64,000 nt of DNA from Galaxea fascicularis. Its lineage: Eukaryota; Cnidaria; Anthozoa; Scleractinia; Euphylliidae. The stretch spans positions 29,666,273-29,730,272 of the forward strand of contig OX419338.1 of assembly GCA_948470475.1 (NCBI GenBank), read 5' to 3'. The stretch's first letter is position 1. Every line of letters starts with the position of its first letter. A program made the position numbers and the translations under genes. Positions 43,312 through 56,300 of the stretch are shown piece by piece. Under the pieces are notes generated by a model. That model was not told the origin of the DNA. It searched no databases and saw only the letters and a list, made by a program, of their open reading frames with translations.

Positions 43312-43696
43312 GGCCCGGTTCAAACGTCGAACTTTTTATGCGCCGAATCAAATCATTTGATTCGGCACATGAGAAGTTCGACGTTTGAATCAATTAAATT
43401 CGACGAATTTGATTTGGGTCGACCCAACTATTAAATTCGACCGGCTCAGTCGAATTCAATAGTTGGGTCGACCCAAATCAAATTCGTCGAATTAATTGAT
43501 TCAAACGTCGAACTTCTCATGTGCCGAATCTAATGCATCAATTATTTCAATGTATTTTCGGAAAAACATCAAGAGTCACATATAATTCGACGCATTTAAT
43601 TCGACGTCTGAACCAACGTCGAATTTTAATTTATTTGGGTCGACCCAAATAGGTATTTGATTCGGCGCATGAAAAGTTCGACGTTTGAACTGGGCC
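43312..43696. mobile_element. Harbinger-like MITE (GGCCCGGTTCAAACGTCGAA)
   Basis: 385 bp with mirrored ends (one variant base at position 6) and flanking TAA on both sides (43309-43311, 43697-43699). The interior repeats gattcggc.catgaa and ttcgacgtttga in both orientations. Related in design to the elements near 21 kb. Confidence 0.8.
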
Positions 43697-43699
43697 TAA

Positions 43700-46600
43700 A
43701 ATAACTGAAAACAAAGCTGAAAAAGAGAAAAACCACGTCACAAAATTGTGTTAAAATAATGCGATCGATTCTAATCTTATTTTCCTTTATTGAACATTAG
43801 ATAGGTTAACACGACACAGCGTAGATACTTTCGGCTTCTTTGTTCTCTAATACTAGAATATACGTAGTTTTTTTTCTTTTTTTTTCGTCATTATGGGCCA
43901 CAACAGAAGCAGACCAAATGTCGCGCACTCTTAGCATCAAGCGCGAGCTCAAAATTTCCGTGTTTGAACATAGATAGTAGGACACGCGGGTTTAGACACC
44001 ACGCACTTCGTTTATCAGATTGTCTTTTTATTTCTTTCGTTTCACCTCTCTCCGTGAACTTTACGAACTATAAAGTACGAGTGTTTGTGGTCTAAAATAT
44101 ATAACCATAACCCAACGCGTCACCTCAGTTGACCGTTGTGGCCTATTGTGAAAGGCATGAACAATCCAATGAACCAATCAGAATTCGAAGCGATCACATG
44201 TCGCCGGTATTCATGCGGGAGATGCGCAAGTCACGATTGCTTTTGATTTGCGCGTTTAATCTGTTCATTGCAATTTAAGGAAACAGCACGAAAGTTACTA
44301 TTCAGTCGCAAAGCTTAGTTACTCAGAACAAAGGGAAACACACTTAGTGCAAACGGAAGAACTTCAAACTTGAAACAAAATTTGATATACCACAGTCATA
44401 TATATAATTGAACTGTGGACTAAAGAACGCTTATCACAGTTATGAACACCACTTAAGCACTAGTGAAAATAAAGCCTAAAAAAAAATTCAGGCTTCTACA
44501 TACATGGCCTTTGCGAACCGGTACACAATACCTCCTCTTCATTGCAAGCACACACATTGCTTAATGAATACTTGTGACTCAGAAAGAGAAATAAAAAGGG
44601 TAATGAAGGCAGATATGCCTGAAATATTCAAAGAACAAAGATTTCTAGGGCCATTCAGTGGTAGTCCGTTCTACCCGCTTACGAGCTCTTTTTTGTTATT
44701 TACTGATTTCCTTGTGCGTCCGAGCCTCAACAAAAGCTGGTGTGCTTCTGACACATTCTTTCTGATAGGTCGAATACAAATAGCACTTGACTGCAGGGTA
44801 AACTTACACGCTGTTAGACTGTTGTCGGCCTCCTTTGTTTATAAAAACTGCTTCATAATTGCTTTATGATTGCTTTTAGCTTTCGTTCAGTTTTTATTTT
44901 GTTTAGTTTTGTCGACCGTTTTTAACATAGGGCACGCGCTCCAGATATTGGGTGACCTTTCTCCAAGTCATCGACATTAAATGAAGCAGTTTTTAGTTGA
45001 GCGTCTTAAAATCAAAACCGAAGCAATTACTTTAGCCGATAACAACAGGCCAAAACTGTGCAATGAGTCAATCAGAATTCGAGACAATCATATGTAACTG
45101 GAGTAAAGCGCGGGAAAACGGACGCATGCAAGTCGCGATTGGTTTTGGCTTTAATTTTTTGAAAAAGTAGCACGAGTTTTGCACAGACTGCGAAGCAATG
45201 CAACACCAATGCAAATGCAAATTACTTTTGATGCTGACGCGCGTTTCTCGAAAATCCCGAAAACGTTTCGTGCCCGGAAAACTATCTGCGTTAGGTTCAT
45301 TATCCGAAACACGGTTTCTTATACTTTCGATAATCTTTTGCGAAAGAACGCGGTGAAATTGAGAGAGACGTTGGCCTAGTTTGTACAAAAATTTACTACT
45401 AGTCGATAGAAAATTGACTTGAAAAAATACTTCTCGGTCCCGAACTGTTTTGAGACGCTTGAATTGAAACCGCTCTAAACCATTGTCATTGCTACGATGG
45501 CGAGGGAGCTCGCACATGTGACCAGGTGACATCACTTTCACTTGTGAGCCGCATCTGGTTTTGCAAATCTCACTTCCAATTTTACATCAAATTTCACGGT
45601 AAACTTCATTAAACGATAGAGATGGAACACAAAATTTAATTTCGTCCCCAAGAGATCTCGGTACCAGCACAAACTTGAGCTGCTCCTTGAAAATGTCCCG
45701 TGAAACCGACGCCGACGTGGTACGCAGGATTGCCGTATGATGCGCGCGCAACTGCCTGAAAAAAAAGATATTTTTCTGTAATGATCGAAGGGACGAGGTC
45801 AATACGTTATCTATTAAATGGCTTTTTATTGAAATAAAATGAAAAGAAGTATTGCACAGAAGTTGTATTTTGGCGTGTTCTTAATCTCTGGAATAAGCAT
45901 TACTCATAATGTGAATGTTCCTCGTCCATCGTAATTTTAAAAGAGCTGAATATTTTTGTCTCAGTCAAATGTATATATTATTAAGGGAAAAAGTTTCATT
46001 GTGAGTTTTGTCCCTTAAGCTTACGAGAATTGCAGGCGAAGAATTTTTTTTTGTAATCGGCCAGCGGTCGTTACAAGTAAATCCGGCCCGCTCAGCAGCC
46101 AATCAAATTGGTCGTACTATCAGTGCCATATATAATGAGCTGTGTTTAAAGACATGATTTTCAGAACAGCATGCGTGGCAATATCCTTTAACAATATCAC
46201 AAAGAATATTCTCCATTTGGCGTGAAAATATGCTTGGACATTTGTCCGCGGATGATTATCTGCTCCGAGAAGAAAACAGTTCGAGGGGAACTGCGTGATC
46301 TTCGAGAAACTGATTATGTCCATGGTAAAATATCCGAGCTTATTTTTAAATCCAAATGGAGGCTGTTGTCTTTATTGTCCTTCAAATAACCTTCACAACA
46401 CGCATTTGGGGGAATATAACCGGATTTTCCCCGGTATTCAGTCACGTGATGTGTTTAGACCAATCGCGTGCGAGCGAAAATTAAATGTTATAATTGGTAA
46501 TGATTAATTAATTATTACGTCACAAAGGTAACTGGAAGATTTTCAAGACCGCAATTACTGGAAATGGACTAAAAATGAAGTTATGCCGGCTATTATTTAC

Positions 46601-47829
46601 ATTGCGTCAGTTTCTCGAAAAGGAAAAAATAGGTGTCATCGTTTACGTGATTAGTTACCTCATCACCGCGTCAATCACTGGAAAGAAGAGCAAGACTGCA
46701 GACTGAAAACCAATCTGAAGACTGAGGATTCAAACCAGCCTCGCTCGTGGCGTTCTGTAAACCGAAGCTGAACTGAAATTCTACTCACTGCTCACGAAGA
46801 CAGACATCCGTAAAAATGACAGTATCCGGAAAACCAAATCATTTGTGTCGACTCCTTCCGCGCCTCGCGTCACTGGATACTCTGAACAACTCATATTTAT
46901 GAATTTGACGCGCGCCTTTGCTCGTGCAATCACAGCAACCATAGCAGCAGCGCAACCGTGATGATCAAGGCGCATAAAAGTCATCAACTTGGAGCAAAGA
47001 GCAGCACAAGACATTCGTGATGATTTGACTGCGGGCCGGTTGTGGTGCAGAAATCGTTGCAATGCTTTGATTTGTTTGGAGAAACAGCAGTTACTACGGT
47101 TATAGTGCATTTTAAAAGATTATAATGGTTTGGCTTGGATTGTATCGTGGAGGGGTCGGTTGCTAACATGCTGTGCAACTGCATGTATGATCAAGTCTGT
47201 CGATTCCCAACACAAGCACATATAAAAGAAGACTTGTGTAAATAGAGATGATGCATTAATAGATGAATAGAAGAAGGAGAGGGCCCTTTATAGGAGAGGA
47301 CTGATAAAAGGAACTATGAAAATGCGAAACGCGCACAGTGAATAACGCCAAATTGAACCAACGACTAACTTACTGGTAAACGAAAGAGCGATACCACCGA
47401 CCAAAGTTCTTACTTAAACGACACGCAACTGTCCGACTGATAACGACGCCGTGACTGATACACCTCTTTTTTTCTCTCTTCCTTGTCTGTTTGAGTCCTT
47501 CTCTTCAAATCTCTCTGGGTTACGAAAAATATGCCAAGGCCATAATTCAACAATTTACACCCATAGATATGCCTTGACCCTTCTTGAAAATTTCTTTTAC
47601 AGGTAGCGAGTGCATTTCAAGTCAAGATCAAGAACTCAAGGGCTGGTAACTCAGTGTATCGATTTTTTTTGATATTTTCAGGTTATTTTAATTGGCTGGG
47701 GGCCTGGAAGGGTGATTACTTGACAAACAGCCTTTAACAACTTTACGCACTGACAACAGACAAACGCAATACAAACGTAACTGACAGCTGACATTCAAAT
47801 TCCATCCTTGCCAGACCCTCTTATGAGGG
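43700..47829. other. Gene-poor stretch, about 4 kb, with a dispersed repeat pair
   Basis: Two copies of a motif (aatcagaattcga...atcacatgt then gcaagtc.cgattg.ttttg) occur at 44165-44260 and 45065-45150, suggesting an undefined dispersed repeat. Frames on both strands (for example 44504-44869 and 45541-45068) have no recognisable domain. Confidence 0.45.
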
Positions 47830-48000
47830 CAGGGTGAGGTGGTGGCGCCACGGAGTCTGCGTGGAGCAACGTCACGTTCGCCTCTCGGGGAGTTGCGACC
47901 CCGCCCAACCCAAGTCTGTCCTCTCCCCCGTGGGGGGACGGCCGCTTTGCCTCAGTAGTCTGTCAGTCGTTGGTGTGGTTGTCAGTCTTCTCTGTGCTTT
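47830..48000 (+). promoter_or_regulatory. Possible GC-rich promoter / 5' exon
   Basis: A locally GC-rich, CpG-containing block ends in a strong donor-like gtaagt at 48001. It could be a 5' non-coding exon of the exon candidate at 48684. No transcript evidence. Confidence 0.2.
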
Positions 48001-48683
48001 GTAAGTTATAACTGTTAATGTTATTGATAATTGAGCACACTGTGCTTGCCACGCTTTAGTACTCGAATACCAAGTACCTCCTCCTCACTTGACCTTTTAA
48101 CTTTCCGTTTCCCCAACTTCTGGTTTGGCCAACAAAACCAAAAGTTAAGCAAACAGGAAATAGGGGACCGGTGGCAAGGGGGAGGTTCTATACTTTGCTG
48201 CTTGCCTCTCTTCTACGTCTTCTTCTTCTTCCTGTCTCTCTTTTTCTTTAGCAGCCAATGCAACATGCAATCGTTTCTTCCGTGTTGGTATCAATATGGG
48301 TGTTTACCACCCTTGTTGGTACCGACGCTGTTGGAGCGGTGAGTCATCGGTTGCTACAGAATTTATCAACTTCACTTTTTTATCGATATTGCTGTCGTTA
48401 GCTCGATATGCGATATCGACTTGGCTAATTATATTGCCGCCGCTGCTTAGATGTTTTTTCGGTATCATATCGTTAGATAGGATTGATATCGATATGGTTT
48501 TATCGCAACTGTCGTGTAAGAATGGTCATTGTCTCATTGAGCAATCGATGGCGACAGTGATAGCATTGCGACAGTTGCGTTCTCGTTGCACTCGTTACAG
48601 GCGCTGCTTTTTTGTAGGTATATTTTTCGTAGATTTTTAAAAATTCCTTCAACACTAATCGTTTATTCAGTGTGTCTTTCCAG

Positions 48684-48816
48684 GTTAAGAGGTGATGATG
48701 ACACAAGAGCAAGATCAAGGACTTCACTAATCTCCAGTAGGGGCAGAGGCGGCAATATACACTACGCGTTCAAGAACCACAACTCGCAACAAGATGAAAG
48801 ACATCTTCATGTCAAG
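48684..48816 (+). CDS. Candidate internal exon, Arg/Ser/Gly-rich
   Basis: An acceptor tgtctttccag ends at 48683 and a donor gtaatc follows 48816. The open phase encodes a basic stretch with R-G-D-D-D-T-R-A-R-S-R and S-R-G-R-G-G, ending H-L-H-V-K. Such RG/RS-rich sequence is common at the N termini of RNA-binding proteins. Partner exons were not found in the window with confidence, so the call is tentative. Confidence 0.3.
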
Positions 48817-50810
48817 GTAATCTGGTTTTTAAGCCACCGGCTGTTTATTGCCACATAACTTAAGCATCCCTTAGCGACTTCGAGGAGTCCCTCAGGATGG
48901 TGGCGCCGGAGAGCAAATCGAGCAAGTAAACCTCAGGACAGTCGAGCGAGAGCAAATTGGGTGAGCGAGTGAACCAATCTGAAAAGGGACCGCTCGCAGT
49001 CTAAGCATTCCTTCGCAAAAAAGTCCAACTTCAGATGGCCTGATGCCCTTTGTCTCCAGGCCTGGTTCAAATTCTCAAATTTAATTGCCCTCGTCATTGG
49101 GAAAATGCATTCCTTTTGGCATATATTTTGATTGGTGCAATAGGTTACCTTAGCAAACCCATCTGCTTCCCTCTCCTCTGTTTCATTACCTTGAATCATT
49201 AAACGCCCTCTTCCTTTTTCTTTCCTGTCTCATCTTTCCCTTTTTTACCTGACTTTCAACAACTGAGTCGACAATACACTTACTGACTGCCGGGCACAAC
49301 GCATGCGCAGCATCAGCGACTTACATTCAGCCGTTTTCAAGATAGGGGTTTTTACCATTTTGTCAAAGAGGAATAGTGAGGTGTGAGTGTCCAGTGGAAT
49401 ATACCCTGCATGTACGCAAGCTCTCCTGGGGGCTAAGTGGAATATCGCCTGCGAATACGGCCGCCTCTCATGGATGAGAGGCGTCTGTATTTCGCAGGCT
49501 AAGTGGGATAAGGAAGGCAGAAAACCTTATATTGGTATTGGACACAAGGCAGATGGAAGCTAAAATAATGAATTCATTGTTAACTGCTCTTGTTTCAGTT
49601 TTAGTATATCAAATAATAAATAGCTTGTCGACCTGTTGTCTGTTTCTTTATTGTTTCTTCACTTGGGGGTGCAAGTTCGGTTAAGGGCTCTCGCGGTAAT
49701 TGTTTTGCAGACATTTTGCTTAAAGCCCGTTCTTTTAGGAATATTTTAGTCATATTTACTTTGGTTTAAGAATAAGTGTGTTCTCAACAAGAGCTTCTCC
49801 AAAGAGCAGATATTCTAGACACGCTTGTAGCAGAACCCGAGTCTTTACAACAACATAGACTTTAGATTCGGAACAATATCGGTGTTTCGGATTGGAAGGC
49901 TATTTGTTGGAACTGAATCGAACAATCACTTTGACTGACAGAACCAGGCCAAAGTGTCTTCAAGAACATTTCATTACGTGCATGTGTAAGCAGTAAAATC
50001 GATCATACATTATTGCTCCTAAATCAAATGCGTTGTTTCCCTGAATACGGTTGTTTTTCTATAAAGGTTTCCCCCCCGTTTCTTTGTTTCTGTCGATTTA
50101 TCACCTGTTGCTTTCTTCCTTCCGATTCCTCCACCTGAACCGCATGGTGATCATTGTCGCTTTTGAGTTTCGTTGCTATGAAGGTTTCCATGTTTAGTTC
50201 TCGCAGCTTGTGTTCTTTATCGCATTAACTTCCCATTAATTTTTCCAACTCGACGAAGGTATATTTTGTCTAAGGATCGAACAAAAAACCAACTTCGTAC
50301 ATACACAATTTGTCCCGATGACGCCATGAAAATCCACATCAAAACAATGCTTGCACGGCAAAAATCTATACCTTCCTACTACCCCCTAAACCCAAAAAAC
50401 GGCTGCGAAGGAGACTAACTACCCCCTGAAACTTGTGAATGTTTGGAGAAGGAAACTATGGAGACAACCATAATATCTACCAAAATTAATGAATAAATTA
50501 ATAGGAATGGAGTGATCATGAGTGAGTGGGTAACTGATCGTGTGGGTGAATTTCCCAAGCCATAACCTGCTATACCTCATGGCATGGCTACGTCATTGAT
50601 CAGCTAAAAAGTAAAAAAAAAAACAACAAAGAAGGAGGTCGTCCAGATGTGTTACCTAATCAAGAGGGTAGCCAGAATTTTTTCCAGAGGTGCCCACAGC
50701 TTTCCGGATCCCTTTGTTCGCCCCCTCCTCCCTGCCCCCGCTTCCCCAAGTCCCAAATCTTTTTCAGCTGCCTTGGTCCTCCGATTCCACATTTCCACAA
50801 TTTTGCGTAG
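48817..50810. other. Intergenic with one small hairpin
   Basis: A palindrome cctgcgaatacggccgcctctcat with its mirror lies at 49448-49498. No gene is recognised. Confidence 0.45.
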
Positions 50811-50957
50811 GGAATAGGCCATATTCGTATTCTCGGTATTCAACTGGATCTAGCATGAAGTATAGGCTCTTGCGGGGGAATCCGTTTACATATGAAAAGA
50901 TTCCCCCGCAAGAGCCTCCACTTCATGCTAGGTCCACTTCAATATATGGCCTATTCC
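50811..50957. repeat. Palindromic MITE
   Basis: ggaataggccatatt...aggctcttgcgggggaatc and its mirror surround a short loop near 50885-50900. Ends are ggaataggcc/ggcctattcc. Confidence 0.75.
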
Positions 50958-52055
50958 ATTTCATAAATGGCGCGTGCATGTTTTTACAGCCTTTGTTCGA
51001 AGGCTTTGAGGCGTAGCAAATCAAAAGCCTCCTTCAAAGACAGGGCGATCGAAAGCCGTAAAACGGGGTGATCATACCATGTTCACTCTTTAAAAAAGCG
51101 GAGTTAAACGATTAAAAGCAAATTGTGCTTTTTTTAAACTGAATGGAATTTTTCGTATGTTTCATACAAACAAAAAACAACCTCCATAGATTTATCATGC
51201 CAAATTTAGTAAACATGCGAGGTTTCATAAGAATCCCATGAGACGCCAAACTTACCAATGTATGGCAGGGGCCAACTGCTTGCTCCATGTCATACATTTC
51301 TCTGTAAGAAATTCAGCGGACTTGAATTTTGGTTTTTGTAGCGATCAGTGGTCTCTCTTTTTTCCGCGATCGTAGCGACTGCAACGATCGTGGGGATCGT
51401 AGCGATCATATGGAAACTAGGCATAAGAGCTAACGTCAGATGTTCAGTCAGGCATGCGATTTACGTCGGTTGCACATGTTTGGGCGTCAGCAAACGTCTG
51501 ATATTACTCGGGACTGATATTTAGACAAAAAGGTGCGGGACACGAGTAAAAGCACAGGTAACCCAGGCTTCCTATTTGCTACAATAGACGTTTTTCATGG
51601 GAAAATAGAGGGCACATATGGGGCGAAGCTCAAGTCTGGAAATTTGAAAGAAAAAGGAAATAAAAAACGATGTCACTTACCATTTGGCTAGTCGGTGGTT
51701 GTCAGCCATGTGGGTGTACTCAAAAACCTCTCACCTCCGCAGAGGTTCTAACGGTCGTTATATAAATCCGCTGTAAGACGTTAGTGCAGGCGCAAAGTCG
51801 AATGGATCGATCGTGCGGAGAACCTCTGCCAGATGTACGTCGACTTCTCGTACATCCTTGTCGTTTTCTCGTACATCGATAGATTTCTCGGCGTTGGGTA
51901 AACTTGACAGCTTGAAACTCACAGAAACTCATTGCTAATTATTTCGCTACAGTTTGTATTAGTTTTTTTGAGGTCTAATTCAATAATTTCCAAGAAACGA
52001 AGCAAAAGTGTTGTACTTCGAAGGCCCCCCTGAAGCCCGTGGGGGGTGATCTTGT
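50958..52055. other. Intergenic, no gene seen
   Basis: Short frames only. A cgatcgtagcga word repeats at 51335-51405. Confidence 0.4.
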
Positions 52056-52820
52056 ATGATGTCTTTTATATAAACTCTTGTTGTTAGGCCATCGTAGCTT
52101 GATTAAAAATAAAACACAAACAGCGGAGATAAACATAGTAAACCAACGCATTTTATATAGACTTGACGTTTCGTATGCTAGGCAACATACATTTTCAAAA
52201 GTGACCGTTACAATTTTTTTGAACACTGTTTATATACTTTTAAGACAGGGGTCTGGAACTGAGATTAAGAAAAACTATCTTAACAGTAAATATGTAAAAG
52301 GATACACCTTATCAATAAAGCAACAACTTCTCACTACTAATGTTTGCATTAAAACTGGCTGGCTTAAGTTCTTGGATAAATAAGGTTTCCTTAATTTTGC
52401 AATGATAATCGGTTTTGCCCGACGCTAAAATGTCAAAATGATCCCGTTAAAACCACTGGACACAACATCAAGTGGGATCATTTTGACATTTTAGCGTCGG
52501 GCAAAACCGATTATCATTGCAAAATTAAGGAAACCTTATTTATCCAAGAACTTAAGCCAGCCAGTTTTAATGCAAACATTAGTAGTGAGAAGTTGTTGCT
52601 TTATTGATAAGGTGTATCCTTTTACATATTTACTGTTAAGATAGTTTTTCTTAATCTCGGTTCCAGACCCCTGTCTTAAAAGTATATAAACAGTGTTCAA
52701 AAAAATTGTAACGGTCACTTTTGAAAATGTATGTTGCCTAGCATACGAAACGTCAAGTCTATATAAAATGCGTTGGTTTACTATGTTTATCTCCGCTGTT
52801 TGTGTTTTATGATGTCTTTT
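52056..52820. mobile_element. Large fold-back insertion with 12-bp target duplication
   Basis: Direct repeats ATGATGTCTTTT (52056-52067 and 52809-52820) bracket the insertion. Arms 52109-52455 and 52465-52810 are almost perfect reverse complements, so the same 90-residue frame appears on both strands. The phrase gacttgacgtttcgtatgctaggcaacatac resembles the ends of Penelope-like elements (gacgtttcg...). A variable 12-bp duplication fits a retroposed rather than a cut-and-paste element. No reverse transcriptase is included. Confidence 0.65.
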
Positions 52821-52841
52821 TCTTTTTTCTCTTGGAAGAAT

Positions 52842-52893
52842 ATGGCGGAGGATTCGGAGCTTGACTGTTCTCTTCAGGAGCTGTCTCTTGATG
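52842..52893 (+). CDS. Candidate first coding exon
   Basis: An ATG at 52842 opens an acidic 17-residue frame (MAEDSELDCSLQELSLD) and meets a donor-like gtaaat at 52894. It resembles a short first exon, but its phase does not fit the ATG-bearing exon at 53393, and no other partner is obvious. The fold-back element lies just 22 bases upstream. Confidence 0.25.
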
Positions 52894-53392
52894 GTAAATC
52901 TGAATTCAAATAAACCAATATTGCAATCTCCCCCCGGATGGCAGCCATCTTGGGCGTGGTATCTGGCCTTCCGCCGTCGCCTGTAAACCTGTGCCTGCAC
53001 TTACATTACTCAGCGGATCCTCCCGAAAAAAAACCTTTAGCCTCTGCGGAGGAGAGAGCTCAAAAACGCGAATGGCCTGGGACGGATTAAGCGACCAAGC
53101 GCAAATCGGCGGAAATAAGCGAAATCTGAGAAATGGTGTTCTGAAGTTGGGAAGGAAGAAAAAATTGCGCGAGGAGGCCACAGTGAAGTCCCCGATCGTC
53201 TAGGATTGACGATGGCTTCAGCATGTTCCAGTCAAGTAGTCAGTAAAGGATTCTACGTTTCGATTATGTAAACTGAGGAGAAGGATTTCATATAATTATA
53301 TCCAAGTTTGTATACAGATTCTCACATTCAGCTAAACTCAATATACATACATACTTTATTGCAACTCCCTGCAAGGGTTTTTCAGTTACAAT
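52894..53392. other. Upstream region of the dsRNA-binding gene
   Basis: Open frames on both strands (53181-52906 - and 52991-53203 +) without domains. Likely promoter and 5' UTR of the next gene. Confidence 0.35.
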
Positions 53393-56300
53393 ATGGCGGA
53401 CAGCTCGTTAATACACAAGTTAGGTGCAATTATTTCTTCCCCAGAAAACAGGTCGAAAATTCCTGTGATTTTGTTAATGGAGGCTGCAGCTCAATTGGGA
53501 GAATCGGCCATCTTTGAGTACATTGTTGTACAGGAATTGTCAAATATGAAGCTGTTTACCTGTGAAGTGAAAGTGGGACGTGTGTTGAAGTGCCATGGAA
53601 GAGGTCCAAACAAAAGGACAGCTAAAGCGAAGGCTGCGGAAAATGCTTTGGAAATGATAAGAGAAATGACAGGCTTGAGAAGATATTCACCTCAAGTATC
53701 GACATGGCAGGTATTCTAGATGATTACCTTAAGCCTGGTTTTCACTAATGTTGGAGGCGTAATTAAAAGCACAAACGATAATATACATGTAATCTAGTGA
53801 AAATCAAACTGACTGAGTGACAGAAGCTGAATCACAGTACCAATTCTTCTGACTCTGTTGCATATGATCTAGTGAAAACTAGATTGTTGGAGTCACAAGC
53901 ATTTTTTTGGTATCAGACTGCAGTCAGAGGGCCTGAGAACTACATGTAGCATTGTGATTGGTATTGGTTCTTCTGCTTCTGCTTCTAATGCTTACAATAT
54001 ACCAGTAGTATTCACTAGATCATAAGCATCAGAGTTATAAGTGAAATTGGAAGAAAATGGGAATGTTCTGATTCTTCTGACTTTGATTCTGTTGAGCTCG
54101 TGACTCTGCTTACAACTCAAGAATTCCAATTTTCACTTGGTTGTACATGTTAGCACTGTTATGCCTTTGTCTCTGACTTATGATCAATCGCTATTAAAAA
54201 CAAGCCTTTACTAGGCTTTATAATTTTAAAGAGACTGCATGGTTGCGATGGAAACTCAGCCCTCAGACCTATGGAAAACTGAGACACCTGGGTGTCTTGA
54301 GAGCATGGACCCCCACAAAATTTAAATCCTCAAGTGTCTGGAAAACTTAGACCCTCTGAAAACAGATCCCAAAAAACTCGGAGAGCTGGGTGTCTGGAAA
54401 ACTCAGACCCTTGTAAAACAAAGACTCTCTGGTGTCTTTAAAACTCAGCCCTTGCCTAATAATTGTTCACCTTATAAAAAAAACCTCAAATAAAGCTTAC
54501 ATTGAAAGCCTGACTTGTTCTAACTAGTAGAAGGGTCCAAAGTGTCCCAGTTCAGTGAAGAGAATTAAGACTTTGTAAAAGATTCACAACTCTTTACAAA
54601 CAATTTGTTAAGAACTACATGTAAAATTTAGGTAATTCCAATTTAAATACAGTGACAAAGAATTAGACCTTTTCAGCTGATTGTCTTTCAGGTTGTGGGG
54701 CTTAAGACTCTATGTGGACCATACCTTTATTCATTGTCAATTCGCTAAAATCTTCTACAAAGTCTTAATCTGGTTCAATGACTCAAATAAATCAAAATGT
54801 GATCCAATACAGTGTACTATTTGTAAAAGTAGATAGTGGGTTCTCAAGATTTGTATTTCATAGTACAAGACAGAGGCAACACAACAACACAATCAAACAT
54901 GTGCTTCGGACTAATCGACTGCGCATGCTCAACACTATTGCGTAAGCTTAGATTATGTGACACTATTCAGCTTTCAAGGGTAGGTGTGACTGGTTTGCTC
55001 TTCTGTTTGGAATCCATTGTTCTTTGAGTTCAGCTACTGAAAAGTTTAACTTCTGGGCCCGGTTGTTCGAAAACCGATTAACATAATCCAGGATTAGCGT
55101 TAACTTTGGTTGCAGTTTTTAACTATTGGATGAAAGTTGTTTTCGCTGCTTTTTGCTTTTCAGGATTGACTTTCCCTAATCTAAAATTTTGCAGAATATC
55201 GGCATTGAACAACATTTAGGGACAGAGAAATAAGCTCCTTGATTAATTTTTAATCCTGGATTAGCGTTAATCGGCTTCGAACAACCAGCCCCTGGTAATT
55301 ATACACTGTAATGCCACATTTTCCTTCCACCATATATCACTCCTTGTCTCAGATTTTATTGAAAAAGAAAATATAACACCTATGATATCATGTTAGGAAA
55401 TGTTTGCACTTGTGTCTCCTTGCTGTTTTTAAATTCCTTGATGTCCATATAATAGTTAAAGATTGAAACTCTATGAATTATTTTATTTAGGGAAAAAAAC
55501 AGTGCTCCTCTATTTCATTTTATCTTTTGTCTCAATTTGGATAAACTAAGGTAACCTCTCAGATTATTTATGAAGCAGGGGTTTCAATATTTTTTTAATA
55601 GCTGTCTGAGCTAACCAAAGTAGTTAGTGACCTGATGAATACTTTTAATCATTTGCCTGAGTGCATGAAAATGGAGAAAAAGTAGGTAGCTGTGAGAGGT
55701 GCATTCTGACAAATTAAAGTAGGTGTTGGTTTCCTACTAGCTATCAGCTTCTAATGAAATTAAACCCCTGACGAATTGAAGTTTATAACAGGAAAACATT
55801 TATACAGCTCTTGTAAGAAAAACATACTTTCCATGCTTAACTGGCCTGCTGTATGTAATTTTTGTAATTTTTCCCCTTATCTTGTGTATAAATGAAGTTA
55901 GTGTTAAATGAGGAGAACAGGTTGAATTCACTTGTAGGGTCAGGATACACCAAAGACTGAGAAGGTAAATGTTCTTGAAGAAGATTTAAAGTTAGCAGGT
56001 AAAAGCAAGAAACCCATGGATTTGGAAGTAAGTACAGGTTGGTAGATCATTGTTTTGGAGAGGAAGTTGAGGTGTTAGGTACAACTCAGCTATTCTTCAC
56101 ATTGATAATGAGTTGGTCTCTTTACCTGTCAGCCCATGGGGCAGGGTGATAAAAAGTACCATCCAGCAATTAGTAAAGTTGCACAGATCAACATTAGTAA
56201 GATTTTAATTAATAAGAAGGTAATTTCCAGTTGACCTCTCAAAGTTCCATTCATCTGTACTTTGCATTCAGAATGATTGATTATTATTGTCGGTATTTGT

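Noticed and set aside
44504..44869. 121-residue plus-strand frame
   Set aside because: No recognisable motif; begins at a SINE-tail-like fragment and has no supporting context.
46781..47184. Overlapping Cys/His-rich minus frames
   Set aside because: The Cys and His spacing fits no zinc-binding pattern I know, and two overlapping frames are equally open.
52078..53000. Identical 90-residue frames on both strands
   Set aside because: They are the two arms of the fold-back element, not two genes.
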